Source of the DNA: JAGPIS01 sp964635545
GTDB lineage: Bacteria; Bacteroidota; Bacteroidia; Bacteroidales; Marinilabiliaceae
DNA: 59,864 bases
Direction: 5' to 3'
Assembly (NCBI GenBank): GCA_964635545.1
Contig: CAZWOA010000007.1
Span: 1-59,864 of the forward strand
Below the pieces are notes generated by a model. That model was not told the origin of the DNA and searched no databases. It saw only the letters and a program-made list of their open reading frames with translations. The first letter of the stretch is position 1. Each line of letters starts with the position of its first letter. Below are positions 37,688 through 46,455 of the stretch, piece after piece. A program made the position numbers and the translations under genes.

Positions 37688-37720
37688 ACTTTTAAATTAT
37701 CCTAACAAGCAGGGATAAAA

Positions 37721-38095
37721 TTAATAAATTACGTATTCAAAAGTGATAGCCACAATATCGGCATACTCTTCGCCGGCTTCTAGCATATCTTCCTCATCCT
37801 CACGGTGGTGCCACTTAACAGTAACATTGTTACCTGCCTCATGAATCTCCTCAAATTTAAGCATAATATCTAATATAACTTTTGAGGAAGCCGTATTAAA
37901 GTACTCAAGTTTAAAATTAAATATGGTTTCGGCGTTTGGTTCTTCAGCATACTGATCGATCCAATTAAGAATTGGCTCATAAAACATACTTACGTCTTCG
38001 GGAAGTGAACGACCCGAAATCTCAAATATACCCTGATCCTTATCCAAAATCACATTGGGAGTATCTTCTGTACCTTTGATTTTAATAACTTCCAT
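37721..38095 (-). CDS. siaC: SiaC family regulatory phosphoprotein (DUF1987)
   Basis: 124 residues. IKIKGTEDTPNVILD at the start and NFKLEYFNTASSK in the middle identify the family. Thr68 in that motif aligns with the Thr phosphorylated in Pseudomonas aeruginosa SiaC. In that system SiaB phosphorylates SiaC, SiaA dephosphorylates it, and free SiaC activates the diguanylate cyclase SiaD. No GGDEF protein is in this window, so the target must differ or be distant. Sits 19 bases after siaB. Confidence 0.9.
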   Translation of the reverse strand: MEVIKIKGTEDTPNVILDKDQGIFEISGRSLPEDVSMFYEPILNWIDQYAEEPNAETIFNFKLEYFNTASSKVILDIMLKFEEIHEAGNNVTVKWHHREDEEDMLEAGEEYADIVAITFEYVIY

Positions 38096-38114
38096 ATTCC
38101 GCTAAAGTTTTATT

Positions 38115-38681
38115 TTAATTTCTGTCTATTGTTGTTGTAATAATAAAAAAGCTTACTTCTGAGTTAAGTTCTTTAAACTGATACTCAATTTTATTGCCGG
38201 TTTTCTTGGCTATATCTATAAATCCTAGCCCGGCACCTCCTTTTTCAGAAATTCGCCCTTCTTTAATTTGTTGTTTAAAGAGTGTTGACAATCCTTCTTT
38301 ATCTAGGCTATTTACATGCTCCAGCGAATTGCGCAAACTTTCAACCTTCTCGTTCTTAATAACATTACCGGTAATGATATTGTAGCAATCGGCACCATGG
38401 CTAACCATTACGATACCTCTTTTTTCTTCCTCCTCATCGAGTGAGTCGGCATGTTTACTGATGTTTTGCAAACACTCTACCATAACATTAAACACCTTTC
38501 TCTGCACTTGGTTCGACTCTTCATTCTTAGCCAGATTTTTCTCTGTCATTGCAGTAAAGGTTTTGGTAATTTCCTGTGTCACCACACCCTCATACACCAG
38601 GTTTATCTCGTTGTTCTTCATCGTTTGGTATAACTGATAAGCAAACTCAAGAAACCCTTGACCTTCTTTAATTCTAACCAT
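38115..38681 (-). CDS. siaB: SiaB family protein kinase (DUF6272)
   Basis: 188 residues. A GHKL fold is seen in NVMVECLQNISKHAD (N box) and GGAGLGFIDIAKK (G2 box). SiaB proteins phosphorylate SiaC on Thr, acting like an anti-sigma-type kinase. The gene lies between the phosphatase and siaC, the standard siaA-siaB-siaC order, with short gaps suggesting one mRNA. Confidence 0.88.
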   Translation of the reverse strand: MVRIKEGQGFLEFAYQLYQTMKNNEINLVYEGVVTQEITKTFTAMTEKNLAKNEESNQVQRKVFNVMVECLQNISKHADSLDEEEEKRGIVMVSHGADCYNIITGNVIKNEKVESLRNSLEHVNSLDKEGLSTLFKQQIKEGRISEKGGAGLGFIDIAKKTGNKIEYQFKELNSEVSFFIITTTIDRN

Positions 38682-38716
38682 GATTCTCTCTCTCTTTTAA
38701 GTTGTAAATATACTGA

Positions 38717-41323
38717 TTACAATTCAATTCCTATCAATAAAACGTCATCAACCTGCTTTTGGTCTCCCATCCAGTCATAAAAATCCTGCATGAAATGACG
38801 TGCATAGCCCTGCATAGTAGGCTGTTCTTCCATTTCCAACGCCTCTCTAATACGTCGTGCCTGGTACTTTCTATTATCGGGCCCTCCCCACTGGTCGGGT
38901 AGTCCGTCGGAGAATATGAAAAATCTATCTCCTGCCTGATAATCAATAGTATTAAGTTCAAAATCCAGTTCGGGCTTTTTAGCCAGAGGAATACCTCCAA
39001 TACCTTTACGGCTACCCTTATATTCGGTCAATTCGCCATTACGCACAAAATATAGCGGGCGGTGAGCCCCGGCAAACTGAAGCTCTTTCTTGGCTGTGTC
39101 TATGCGGCATAGTGCAAGATCCATACCATCACGACCATTGGCGCCCTCTTTATCCTGCTTTAGTGTGGAACGCACTGCTGCATGCAGCTGATCGAGTATT
39201 TCGGCAGCATTAAGTTCACGCCCTGCATTCACAATATTATTAAGTAGAAAATAACCGATAAACGATAGCAGCGCACCCGGCACACCGTGGCCCGTACAGT
39301 CAACTGCCGCCACATAATACGTGTCGCCATGATGGAAGAACCACGGAAAGTCGCCACTCACCACATCTTTGGGGCGATAAAACACGAACGACCGTGGGAA
39401 AAACTGCTGTATCAGGCCTGTATCGGGCAGTATGGCTGTCTGTATCCGTTGTGCATAGTTGATACTATCCGATATTTTTTTGTTTTTCTCTTTAACATCC
39501 TGCTCGATACGCTTAATTTCGGTAACATCGTGAACCACAAACAGTACCGACTCCAAATCATCCTCATCACCAATCTCCGGTATTGCCTTAATTTCCACAA
39601 TCATTGTGCGTTCTTCAAGTTCCACCTCAAGTTCGGCAATGATATGCTTCTGTGTATCTTTAATTTTACGTAGGGCCGATTGAATAAATTCAACAAATTT
39701 AGGATCAATCTCTAGCTCGGTAATCCGCTTCTTAATCTGTAAGTCATCTTCAATTCCCATAAACGCTGCTGCAGCAGGGTTTACATATACCATTCTGCCA
39801 AAAGGATTCATCCTGATAATCATATCGGGTGAGTTTTCGGACAGAGACTGCATACGGCTCTTCATCCGTTCCTCTTTCTCGGCTCTCTTACGCTCTGTTA
39901 TATCTTGCGTATTGAATATTAACCCTCTAATGGCGGGGTCGTGCAATAAGTTTTTACCTTGAGTCTCCAAGAAAATCTTATTACCGTTCTTTTTAAGATA
40001 AGTATATTGGGCACTCTGCTCGCCACCCGGTGTGGCCAGTAAATAATCGAAAAGATTATTAATGGTTTTAAATCCTCTTGGTGTAAGTAGTTCAAAATCC
40101 ATACCGCTAACACCATCTTCGGCTGTATAGCCTAGGATGCGGCGTACCGAGGGACTTTCAAACACAAGTTCCCTATTTTCGTTATATATCGATATGAACT
40201 CCGATGCATTGGTTAGGAGTGCCTGAAGACGTTTCTGACCATGCTCAACCTCCTGAATTTGCATTGCAAGCTTTTGGTTACTATGCTCAAGCTCCTCCTG
40301 GGCAATCATCATCTCCTCGGCATTACGCTTCAACTGATCTTCATTGGCACGTAAGGTGCTTGTCATCTGTTGCGACTCTTGAAGCAAAAGTTCTGTTTGA
40401 GCATTAATCCTGAGGTTATATATGGTGCGTCCTACCACATCGCTAAGTTCATTGGCCAGTGTGAGATAGGCATTGGGTAGCGACTCATTTAGAAATCCTA
40501 TTTCAATAACTCCCTGCACATGTTCCTCTTGCATCAACGGGATAATTAGCAGACTTCTAGGTTTTTGACTCCCTAAAATTCCTGATTCAATAGTAAAATA
40601 ATCGTCAGGAATCTCGGTGCGGTATATTAGGTCGCGCTCATAGGCAGCCTCCCCCACAAGCCCTTTACCTACCTGCACTTTATCATAATCGAAGCGGCGA
40701 CGCCCATAGGCATGAAGTGCTATACATCTAAGATGATTATCTTCGAGAAGATAAAAAGCTGCTTGTGCCGCATTGTAGTATTCAACTATAGTGCTAAGTG
40801 TGCCATAGGCAAGGTCGTCGAGGCGATTATACATACGCATCACGTCCGAGAGTCGGTTTTTTCCGGTTGATATCCAGTTTAGTTCCTCCTCTTTGCCTCT
40901 GTTGATTTTGAGGTTATGCCCTAGGTCGGTTAAGGTTTTAAGCAATTCAGAGTCATCATCACTACTTGGTTCAATATCATTAGCCAGCTCAATATTTTGA
41001 GCAAGTACTATACTGCGGTCAATCTCATGTTTTAACTCATCAATCTTATCATTTAGCTCTTTACGCGTGGTATTTTTATATCCAGCATATAACACAAAGG
41101 GCATTGGAAGCAGAATAACCACAAGATCGAATATCCATGTAAAGAGATAACTATGTACTTCACCAATAGCTTTAAAGCTAAAGGGAATATTCAGAAAAGA
41201 AGAGACAGAACTCCAGCCCATCATAAGCATAAGTACCAATGCAGTGATAATTATATACCACTGGTACTCTTTAAAAACTTTTGCTTTCATGAAGCTCGAT
41301 CTGCCATTCTTAAAATCTAACAT
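38717..41323 (-). CDS. SiaA-like PP2C (SpoIIE) phosphatase with GAF and PAS sensors
   Basis: 868 residues (start at 41323, or the ATG at 41290). Two membrane helices near 22-45 and 62-82, a coiled coil, a GAF domain (about 160-310), two PAS domains (about 368-485 and 490-615) and a SpoIIE PP2C domain (about 640-868). The latter shows VVSGDFPW, VDCTGHGVPGALLS, GMDLALCRID, FIFSDGLPDQWGG and DDVLLIG, with the metal-binding Asp residues kept. It would dephosphorylate SiaC in response to signals read by GAF and PAS. Unlike P. aeruginosa SiaA (periplasmic sensor plus HAMP) its sensing is mostly cytoplasmic. Confidence 0.9.
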   Translation of the reverse strand: MLDFKNGRSSFMKAKVFKEYQWYIIITALVLMLMMGWSSVSSFLNIPFSFKAIGEVHSYLFTWIFDLVVILLPMPFVLYAGYKNTTRKELNDKIDELKHEIDRSIVLAQNIELANDIEPSSDDDSELLKTLTDLGHNLKINRGKEEELNWISTGKNRLSDVMRMYNRLDDLAYGTLSTIVEYYNAAQAAFYLLEDNHLRCIALHAYGRRRFDYDKVQVGKGLVGEAAYERDLIYRTEIPDDYFTIESGILGSQKPRSLLIIPLMQEEHVQGVIEIGFLNESLPNAYLTLANELSDVVGRTIYNLRINAQTELLLQESQQMTSTLRANEDQLKRNAEEMMIAQEELEHSNQKLAMQIQEVEHGQKRLQALLTNASEFISIYNENRELVFESPSVRRILGYTAEDGVSGMDFELLTPRGFKTINNLFDYLLATPGGEQSAQYTYLKKNGNKIFLETQGKNLLHDPAIRGLIFNTQDITERKRAEKEERMKSRMQSLSENSPDMIIRMNPFGRMVYVNPAAAAFMGIEDDLQIKKRITELEIDPKFVEFIQSALRKIKDTQKHIIAELEVELEERTMIVEIKAIPEIGDEDDLESVLFVVHDVTEIKRIEQDVKEKNKKISDSINYAQRIQTAILPDTGLIQQFFPRSFVFYRPKDVVSGDFPWFFHHGDTYYVAAVDCTGHGVPGALLSFIGYFLLNNIVNAGRELNAAEILDQLHAAVRSTLKQDKEGANGRDGMDLALCRIDTAKKELQFAGAHRPLYFVRNGELTEYKGSRKGIGGIPLAKKPELDFELNTIDYQAGDRFFIFSDGLPDQWGGPDNRKYQARRIREALEMEEQPTMQGYARHFMQDFYDWMGDQKQVDDVLLIGIEL

Positions 41324-41334
41324 ATCAAATAATA

Positions 41335-42141
41335 TTATTTTGAGACCAAAGACGATAAGTCATCCTTCAAATCATCCCAAATTGTAATAATTGGCAACTC
41401 TTTAAAAGAGCCTATTTCAATAATTCCTGCCACTTCTTCTTCGCAAAAGAGAGGCAGTATATATACGAATACTGTGCTACTGGCACCAAGTCCCGAATTG
41501 GCTTTAATATAGCTTGCCGGAACATTATCTAGCGATATAGCTTTACCATCTTTTATAACCTGGCCGGCTAATCCTTCACCCTCTGCTACACACTCTATTT
41601 CAACATCATCGTCGATGGCATATCTTCCTTCTACGCAAAACTTGCCGGAATGTTTCTCTTTTATAAATACTGCACCACAGCACAACTCAAACTCGGATGC
41701 CAAAGCCGAAAGAAATATCTTTCCGAAACTACAATTATCACTTTTTTGTTTCTTATGGTTTTTCAGAATATTTATTAGTCTTACCCCTTTGGCATGGTTA
41801 CTATCATCAATTTCTGTTCTCGAATTGTGCGAAGCTAGCTCACGTTGGGCTTTTCGATACTCTTCGTAGATACTGTCATATTGAATTTTAAGATTAGTGA
41901 GTTTGCTATTAAGGGCTTCATTTCTTTTTTCTGCTTTTCGCAACATCAGTAACATTAACAACAGTGCAAAACCTGCAATGAAAAAGTTAACAGTAACAAA
42001 CCGCCCTGTATCGAATACCGACGCATAAAGTTGCCATACAGAAAAAGCCACGAACACCATCAGCATCAGAAACAGATACAGATGGCGCCGGATCATTTGC
42101 TCCTCGCTAAAATAACTTGCAATTTTCTTAAACATTTTCAT
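41335..42141 (-). CDS. Membrane-anchored GAF domain protein
   Basis: 268 residues. Two membrane helices (about 20-40 and 50-67), a coiled coil, then a single GAF domain from about 125 to the end (GEGLAGQVIKDGKAI, SGLGASSTVFVYILPLF, VAGIIEIGSF). No catalytic output. It looks like the front half of the adjacent phosphatase without PAS and PP2C. Probably a helper sensor. It overlaps the CheB-domain gene by 14 bases at its 5' end. Confidence 0.8.
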   Translation of the reverse strand: MKMFKKIASYFSEEQMIRRHLYLFLMLMVFVAFSVWQLYASVFDTGRFVTVNFFIAGFALLLMLLMLRKAEKRNEALNSKLTNLKIQYDSIYEEYRKAQRELASHNSRTEIDDSNHAKGVRLINILKNHKKQKSDNCSFGKIFLSALASEFELCCGAVFIKEKHSGKFCVEGRYAIDDDVEIECVAEGEGLAGQVIKDGKAISLDNVPASYIKANSGLGASSTVFVYILPLFCEEEVAGIIEIGSFKELPIITIWDDLKDDLSSLVSK

Positions 42142-42700
42142 TCAAAAAGTTAATTATTTCATCAGGTGTCATAATCCTGTCGGGTTCCATAATTTTCATT
42201 GCTGCCTTGGGCATGGTGTCTATATCGCATGTTGCCGGATCCTGCACGATGGTATATCCTTTTTTATCGGCAATACTCTTAAGCCCTTTGGCTCCGTCTT
42301 TATTGGCTCCGGTTAATATTATGCCCACAAGCTTATCGCGATAAGCCGAAGCAGCAGAACTAAGCGTGTAGTCGATTGATGGTCGGCTATGGTTATTAAC
42401 ATCCTCTACCGAAAGCGAAAACGTATTATCGTACTCAACAAAAAGATGATAATTGGAAGGTGCAAGATATACTTTGCCTGCTTCAATTTTCTCTTTATCG
42501 TAAGGCTCTACTACTGGTATGCTCGACTTAAAATTAAGACTTTCGACTAATCCCGAGCGCACATGCTTAAGCCTGTGAAGACACAGAATAATAGGCACAT
42601 CAACATCAGGGTTGATCTTGGAAAGCATACGGGTAATAACCGAAAAGCTTCCTGCCGATCCTCCTATAACAACTGCCTTGTAAAAACCTTTCATCTGCAT
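42128..42700 (-). CDS. CheB methylesterase domain without receiver
   Basis: 190 residues (start at 42700 or 42694). The catalytic triad is visible: Ser in IGGSAGSF, His in CLHRLKH and Asp in LTGANKDGAKGL. The receiver domain that normally controls CheB is missing, so regulation must come from elsewhere. It would hydrolyse methylglutamate in receptors or act on another target. Second CheB of the block, next to a CheR-like gene pair. Confidence 0.87.
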   Translation of the reverse strand: MQMKGFYKAVVIGGSAGSFSVITRMLSKINPDVDVPIILCLHRLKHVRSGLVESLNFKSSIPVVEPYDKEKIEAGKVYLAPSNYHLFVEYDNTFSLSVEDVNNHSRPSIDYTLSSAASAYRDKLVGIILTGANKDGAKGLKSIADKKGYTIVQDPATCDIDTMPKAAMKIMEPDRIMTPDEIINFLNENV

Positions 42701-42787
42701 ATAATTTGCTTTTGCCTATATGTGGTTATCTATCTGTAACACAGCCACCAACACACAAGGGCAGCTCCACATATTTACTAACTTATA

Positions 42788-43594
42788 CTACAATACCTTC
42801 TCAAATATTCCCTCTTCCAAATTAACGCTAGCAACCAAATCGTCTATTACCGTTGGCATATTCTCTTTTATTCCGATGGTTATAACTCCTTCTTTAGCAA
42901 GTTTATCTATCAAAAGAGAAAGTCCCTCTTCCTGATATCCCTTATCGAGCACAAGGCCTGAGTTGCGGAAGAATATGAGTTGAAACTTTTCGGCTGGTTG
43001 AGTATCCATAAACCAGCCTTTATGAAATGTTACGTTTCTCAATAGTTCCGTTTTCAGAACATAATTCTTTTCAGCCTCATCAAAAAAACGGTTAATATCA
43101 TCTTTGGTTTCCAGCCGTTCAAAGTTAGACTGGTTTAGCTTCATGCTTCTACCGGGAATAACGCCCGATTTTATCTCATCGAGGGTAGTTTGCCCGGCAT
43201 GTTGCACATGTATTTCGGTTTTATTAAGAAGTCCTATCTGATTAAGCATTATTAGAAGGCTATATACCTCTTCGCCACTAGTTGCATCGGGAAACCATAT
43301 TTTATATCCCGCCTGGGTAATTCTCTGCTGCAATGCATGGCGCAATGACCTCCAAAAACCGGGGTCGCGAAACATCTCAGAAGCAGGTACCGCCATGTGA
43401 AATACCATTTGGTCGGCAAAATCGGGCTGGTCGAGCAACTCTTCCAGCTGCGATCTCTTTTTCACATTAAGTTGTTCGCATACGGAGCTAAGCCTGCGTC
43501 GAAAAAACGGCGTACTGAAACGCGAGTAACCCACACCTGTTCTCTCTTCGAGAATAAGTGCCAATTCCTTTGCATCAGAAAGACTTACATACAT
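42788..43594 (-). CDS. CheR-like protein with degenerate SAM-binding motif
   Basis: 268 residues aligning along the length with CheR: an N-terminal helical part (EERTGVGYSRFSTPFFRRRL), AVPASEMFRDPGFW, then WFPDATSGEEVYSLL and FFRNSGLVLD. Canonical CheR has WSAGCSSGEE and FCRNVLIYF; here the first Gly and Cys positions of motif I are changed to D-A-T (residues 103-105), and the second motif is eroded. SAM binding is therefore doubtful and the protein may be a regulatory pseudoenzyme. The gene overlaps the intact cheR upstream by 10 bases. Confidence 0.78.
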   Translation of the reverse strand: MYVSLSDAKELALILEERTGVGYSRFSTPFFRRRLSSVCEQLNVKKRSQLEELLDQPDFADQMVFHMAVPASEMFRDPGFWRSLRHALQQRITQAGYKIWFPDATSGEEVYSLLIMLNQIGLLNKTEIHVQHAGQTTLDEIKSGVIPGRSMKLNQSNFERLETKDDINRFFDEAEKNYVLKTELLRNVTFHKGWFMDTQPAEKFQLIFFRNSGLVLDKGYQEEGLSLLIDKLAKEGVITIGIKENMPTVIDDLVASVNLEEGIFEKVL

Positions 43595-44427
43595 AACTCT
43601 CCATAATTAAAGTGAAACGAATTGGATTTGGTATAAGCTACTCCATTTTTCACAAACTTTGCTTTAAAATAACCCGGCAAAGCCTCATGATTACCCAACA
43701 CTAAATGCCCACCTTTATGCAACTGATTATGAAAGGTTTGCACTACTTTTGTTTGCAATGTGTTATTGAAATATATAAGCACATTACGACAAAAAAGCAA
43801 ATCAACCTTATAGGCAAAAGGCACTTGGTTAGTAACCAAATCGTGGCGAATGAACTGAGGTTTTTTAAGCAAAAAATCCTTAACCACCATTATATCATTA
43901 TCTCTATCGATATCAAAATACTTCTCAAAATCGACCTTATGCTCGTCTTTATTGAATACCTGATTAAAATTATCAATATATCCATTGTTGAAATCAAGGG
44001 CATAAGTTCCTTTTTTAGCTATAGAGAGTATCCTTTGGCTAATGTCGGTTGCTATAACACGCGACCTCTCAAGCAGGCCAAGTTCATTAAGCAGAATCAT
44101 GCTTGAATATACCTCTTGGCCACTTGAACAACCTGCATGCCACACTGTGATAGTCTTATTTTTTCCCAGCGCAGGGTACACATTACTATACAAGGATTCC
44201 CACACCTCGGGGTCGCGAAACAGCTCGGTGGTATTAACCGTAATCTCCTCCACCAGCTTTTCAACAAACAACGGATTGTTGCGAGTCATCTCGGCAAGCT
44301 GCTCCAATGTTAACTGATGATCATTCTGAATTTTGTGTATCCGACGATAGATAGAGTTATCGGAATAATCACTAAAATCATACGGTGTATATTTCTTTAA
44401 CTCTATAAGATAATCCTTAAATGTCAT
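43585..44427 (-). CDS. cheR: CheR-type methyltransferase
   Basis: 280 residues. VNTTELFRDPEVW, VWHAGCSSGQEVYSSMI (SAM motif I), IATDISQRIL and LLFCRNVLIYFNN are intact. Methylates glutamates of receptor signalling domains. One of two intact CheR proteins here; this one forms a cluster with a CheB domain and a CheR-like pseudoenzyme, possibly modifying something other than the linked MCP. Confidence 0.9.
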   Translation of the reverse strand: MTFKDYLIELKKYTPYDFSDYSDNSIYRRIHKIQNDHQLTLEQLAEMTRNNPLFVEKLVEEITVNTTELFRDPEVWESLYSNVYPALGKNKTITVWHAGCSSGQEVYSSMILLNELGLLERSRVIATDISQRILSIAKKGTYALDFNNGYIDNFNQVFNKDEHKVDFEKYFDIDRDNDIMVVKDFLLKKPQFIRHDLVTNQVPFAYKVDLLFCRNVLIYFNNTLQTKVVQTFHNQLHKGGHLVLGNHEALPGYFKAKFVKNGVAYTKSNSFHFNYGELCM

Positions 44428-44450
44428 AAAATCCCCTCAACAACTTCACA

Positions 44451-46328
44451 TTAAAACAGCTCCACTTCAACATTTTGGATAAAGGCGGTGAATGAATGAT
44501 CATCACCTACTTCAGCTTCCGACAATAGGAATAGCACCGGCACCTCTTCACCAAATTTATCCTTGATGGGCACCTCTCTACGCTCACCTACTATTTTCTT
44601 TTTACCCTCTGTTACAAAGGCATTAACAAAATCGTTATTCTTAATTGAGTCTTGTGAGAATAGCATAACTACACTATTACCAAGCACTTCTTCTCGTCTG
44701 AAACCCCACAGTTTTTCGGCAGCTGCATTAAAAAACTCAACAACGCCATCTTTATTAGTAGTAATAATGGCATCCAACGCCCCTTCGAGCGTCTTCTCAT
44801 TCCTAATTTTTACTGCTTCTATCTCTTTAAACTGCTCCTTCATCTCGTTGCGAGCCTCCTCAAGCAGAATACCAAGCTCCTCGCGACTTTGTTTCATCTC
44901 ATTCTCGAGCCTTACCTGGTCTGTGATATCCGACTCAAGACTAATTACTTTGAGTATATCTCCCTCATTATCCACAACCGGGCTATATGTAGAAAGCAGA
45001 TAAATCTCTTCGCCTGTTTTAGTGCGTCGTCGGCAACGGCCTCTAAAGCTGGTACCGCCTTGCAGTGTTAGCAGTATGCTCTCCAAATCTTCAATATCAT
45101 CTTTAAACAGGAATATTTTAAGATTCTGACCTTCAATCTCTTCGGGCTTATACTTAAAAGTGCGCAAGAAATTATGATTTACACTTATAAGAGTACCATC
45201 TGTATCGAACTCACAACTGATGGCTGCATTATCGATGGCATCAAGAATTCCTTTACGCTCAATCTCACGACGCTCGCTCTCCTCTTGGGTAGCCTGCATC
45301 TCTTCTAAGTTTTGGCGAAGTTCCTCCTCCTGTTGAGCCATCTTCTCGGCCTGCTGTTGTGTTTCGCGTAGCAGTTTAGAAGTTTGTATATTATTTTTTA
45401 CGGTTGATATGGTGAGTGCGATACTCTCGGCCGTTTTCTCTACAAATCCTATCTCATACTCTTGAAAAGGCTTGAACGATGCCATCTCAATAACTCCGAA
45501 AATTTCATCATTGGCCTTAAGAGGCACCATGAGTAGCGATCGTGGATTGGATTGACCTAATCCAGAGGTTACTGTAATATAGTTATCGGGAATATCGGTC
45601 ATGTAGATGGTCTCCTGTTCCAGTCCGCATCTACCAATTACACCTTCACCCCAGGGAATAATCTTGTCGGCAAATTTCTGCCGGTCGTAAGCAATAAACG
45701 ATGATAGCTCAAAGAATCTTTCACCCTTAGAATTACTATTGAGAAGGAAAAATCCGGCTTGGTTAATCTTCATATAATTAACCAGATACTTGATAATATT
45801 GAGAGATAAATCCTCCATATTATCGTTATTTCGGCGTAGTATTTCGGCAAACTGAGCCAAGCCGTTGGTTACCCAAGTGCGCTGCTCTTCTTCTATCCGA
45901 CGTTGTTCTTCCTCTTTTTTGGTTCTTATCATATAGTCGCGAAGCCTACGAAGAGACTGCGCCAAATTATCATCTTTCTTTTGGATATTGAGCTCATCAT
46001 CAAATCGCCCTTCACCCAGCGAATCAACAAATTGAAGTACATGCCCGGCACGCACCTCCTCATCTTTAATTGCTTTGTGTTGCTTTTTGATGAGCATTGA
46101 AAGTGCCCGTGCCATAGCATAACCGCCTGCAGCTCCAATAAAGGGGAGCAAAAGTATAATCCACATACCCGGGAAAATGGTAAATAGGGCACTTATAGTG
46201 CGGCTACTATTGTGATATACCTCGGAGTTCATACCCAGCAGAAGTATTAGAAGAGCCACAATCAAACCAAGGATCAAACCTCTGACTGTATATAGATTGA
46301 CAAGTTGCCTGGTTTTAACTTTCTTCAT
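44451..46328 (-). CDS. Membrane GAF-PAS-PAS sensor without output domain
   Basis: 625 residues. Two membrane helices (about 15-35 and 52-75), a HAMP-like stretch near 80-135, a GAF domain (about 175-312), a coiled coil (315-360), PAS 1 (about 358-475), a second coiled coil and PAS 2 (about 515-620). No kinase, phosphatase, cyclase or MCP domain is present. Its GAF domain closely resembles those of the phosphatase and the GAF-only protein. It may signal by heterodimerising with them through coiled coils. Confidence 0.85.
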   Translation of the reverse strand: MKKVKTRQLVNLYTVRGLILGLIVALLILLLGMNSEVYHNSSRTISALFTIFPGMWIILLLPFIGAAGGYAMARALSMLIKKQHKAIKDEEVRAGHVLQFVDSLGEGRFDDELNIQKKDDNLAQSLRRLRDYMIRTKKEEEQRRIEEEQRTWVTNGLAQFAEILRRNNDNMEDLSLNIIKYLVNYMKINQAGFFLLNSNSKGERFFELSSFIAYDRQKFADKIIPWGEGVIGRCGLEQETIYMTDIPDNYITVTSGLGQSNPRSLLMVPLKANDEIFGVIEMASFKPFQEYEIGFVEKTAESIALTISTVKNNIQTSKLLRETQQQAEKMAQQEEELRQNLEEMQATQEESERREIERKGILDAIDNAAISCEFDTDGTLISVNHNFLRTFKYKPEEIEGQNLKIFLFKDDIEDLESILLTLQGGTSFRGRCRRRTKTGEEIYLLSTYSPVVDNEGDILKVISLESDITDQVRLENEMKQSREELGILLEEARNEMKEQFKEIEAVKIRNEKTLEGALDAIITTNKDGVVEFFNAAAEKLWGFRREEVLGNSVVMLFSQDSIKNNDFVNAFVTEGKKKIVGERREVPIKDKFGEEVPVLFLLSEAEVGDDHSFTAFIQNVEVELF

Positions 46329-46455
46329 TTGACACTGTTTTGATTATAAAGTTTTAAAGGAAGCAACTGCTTGGTAAACAACTATATGATAGATTATTAC
46401 GCAGCCATAACTTCCTGTTGTAAATAGATTTTCAACAACTGCCCGGCCTTTAGGC

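Noticed and set aside
45903..46192. Small frames on both strands inside the GAF-PAS-PAS sensor gene
   Set aside because: They lie within the conserved coding sequence of a well-supported 625-residue protein.
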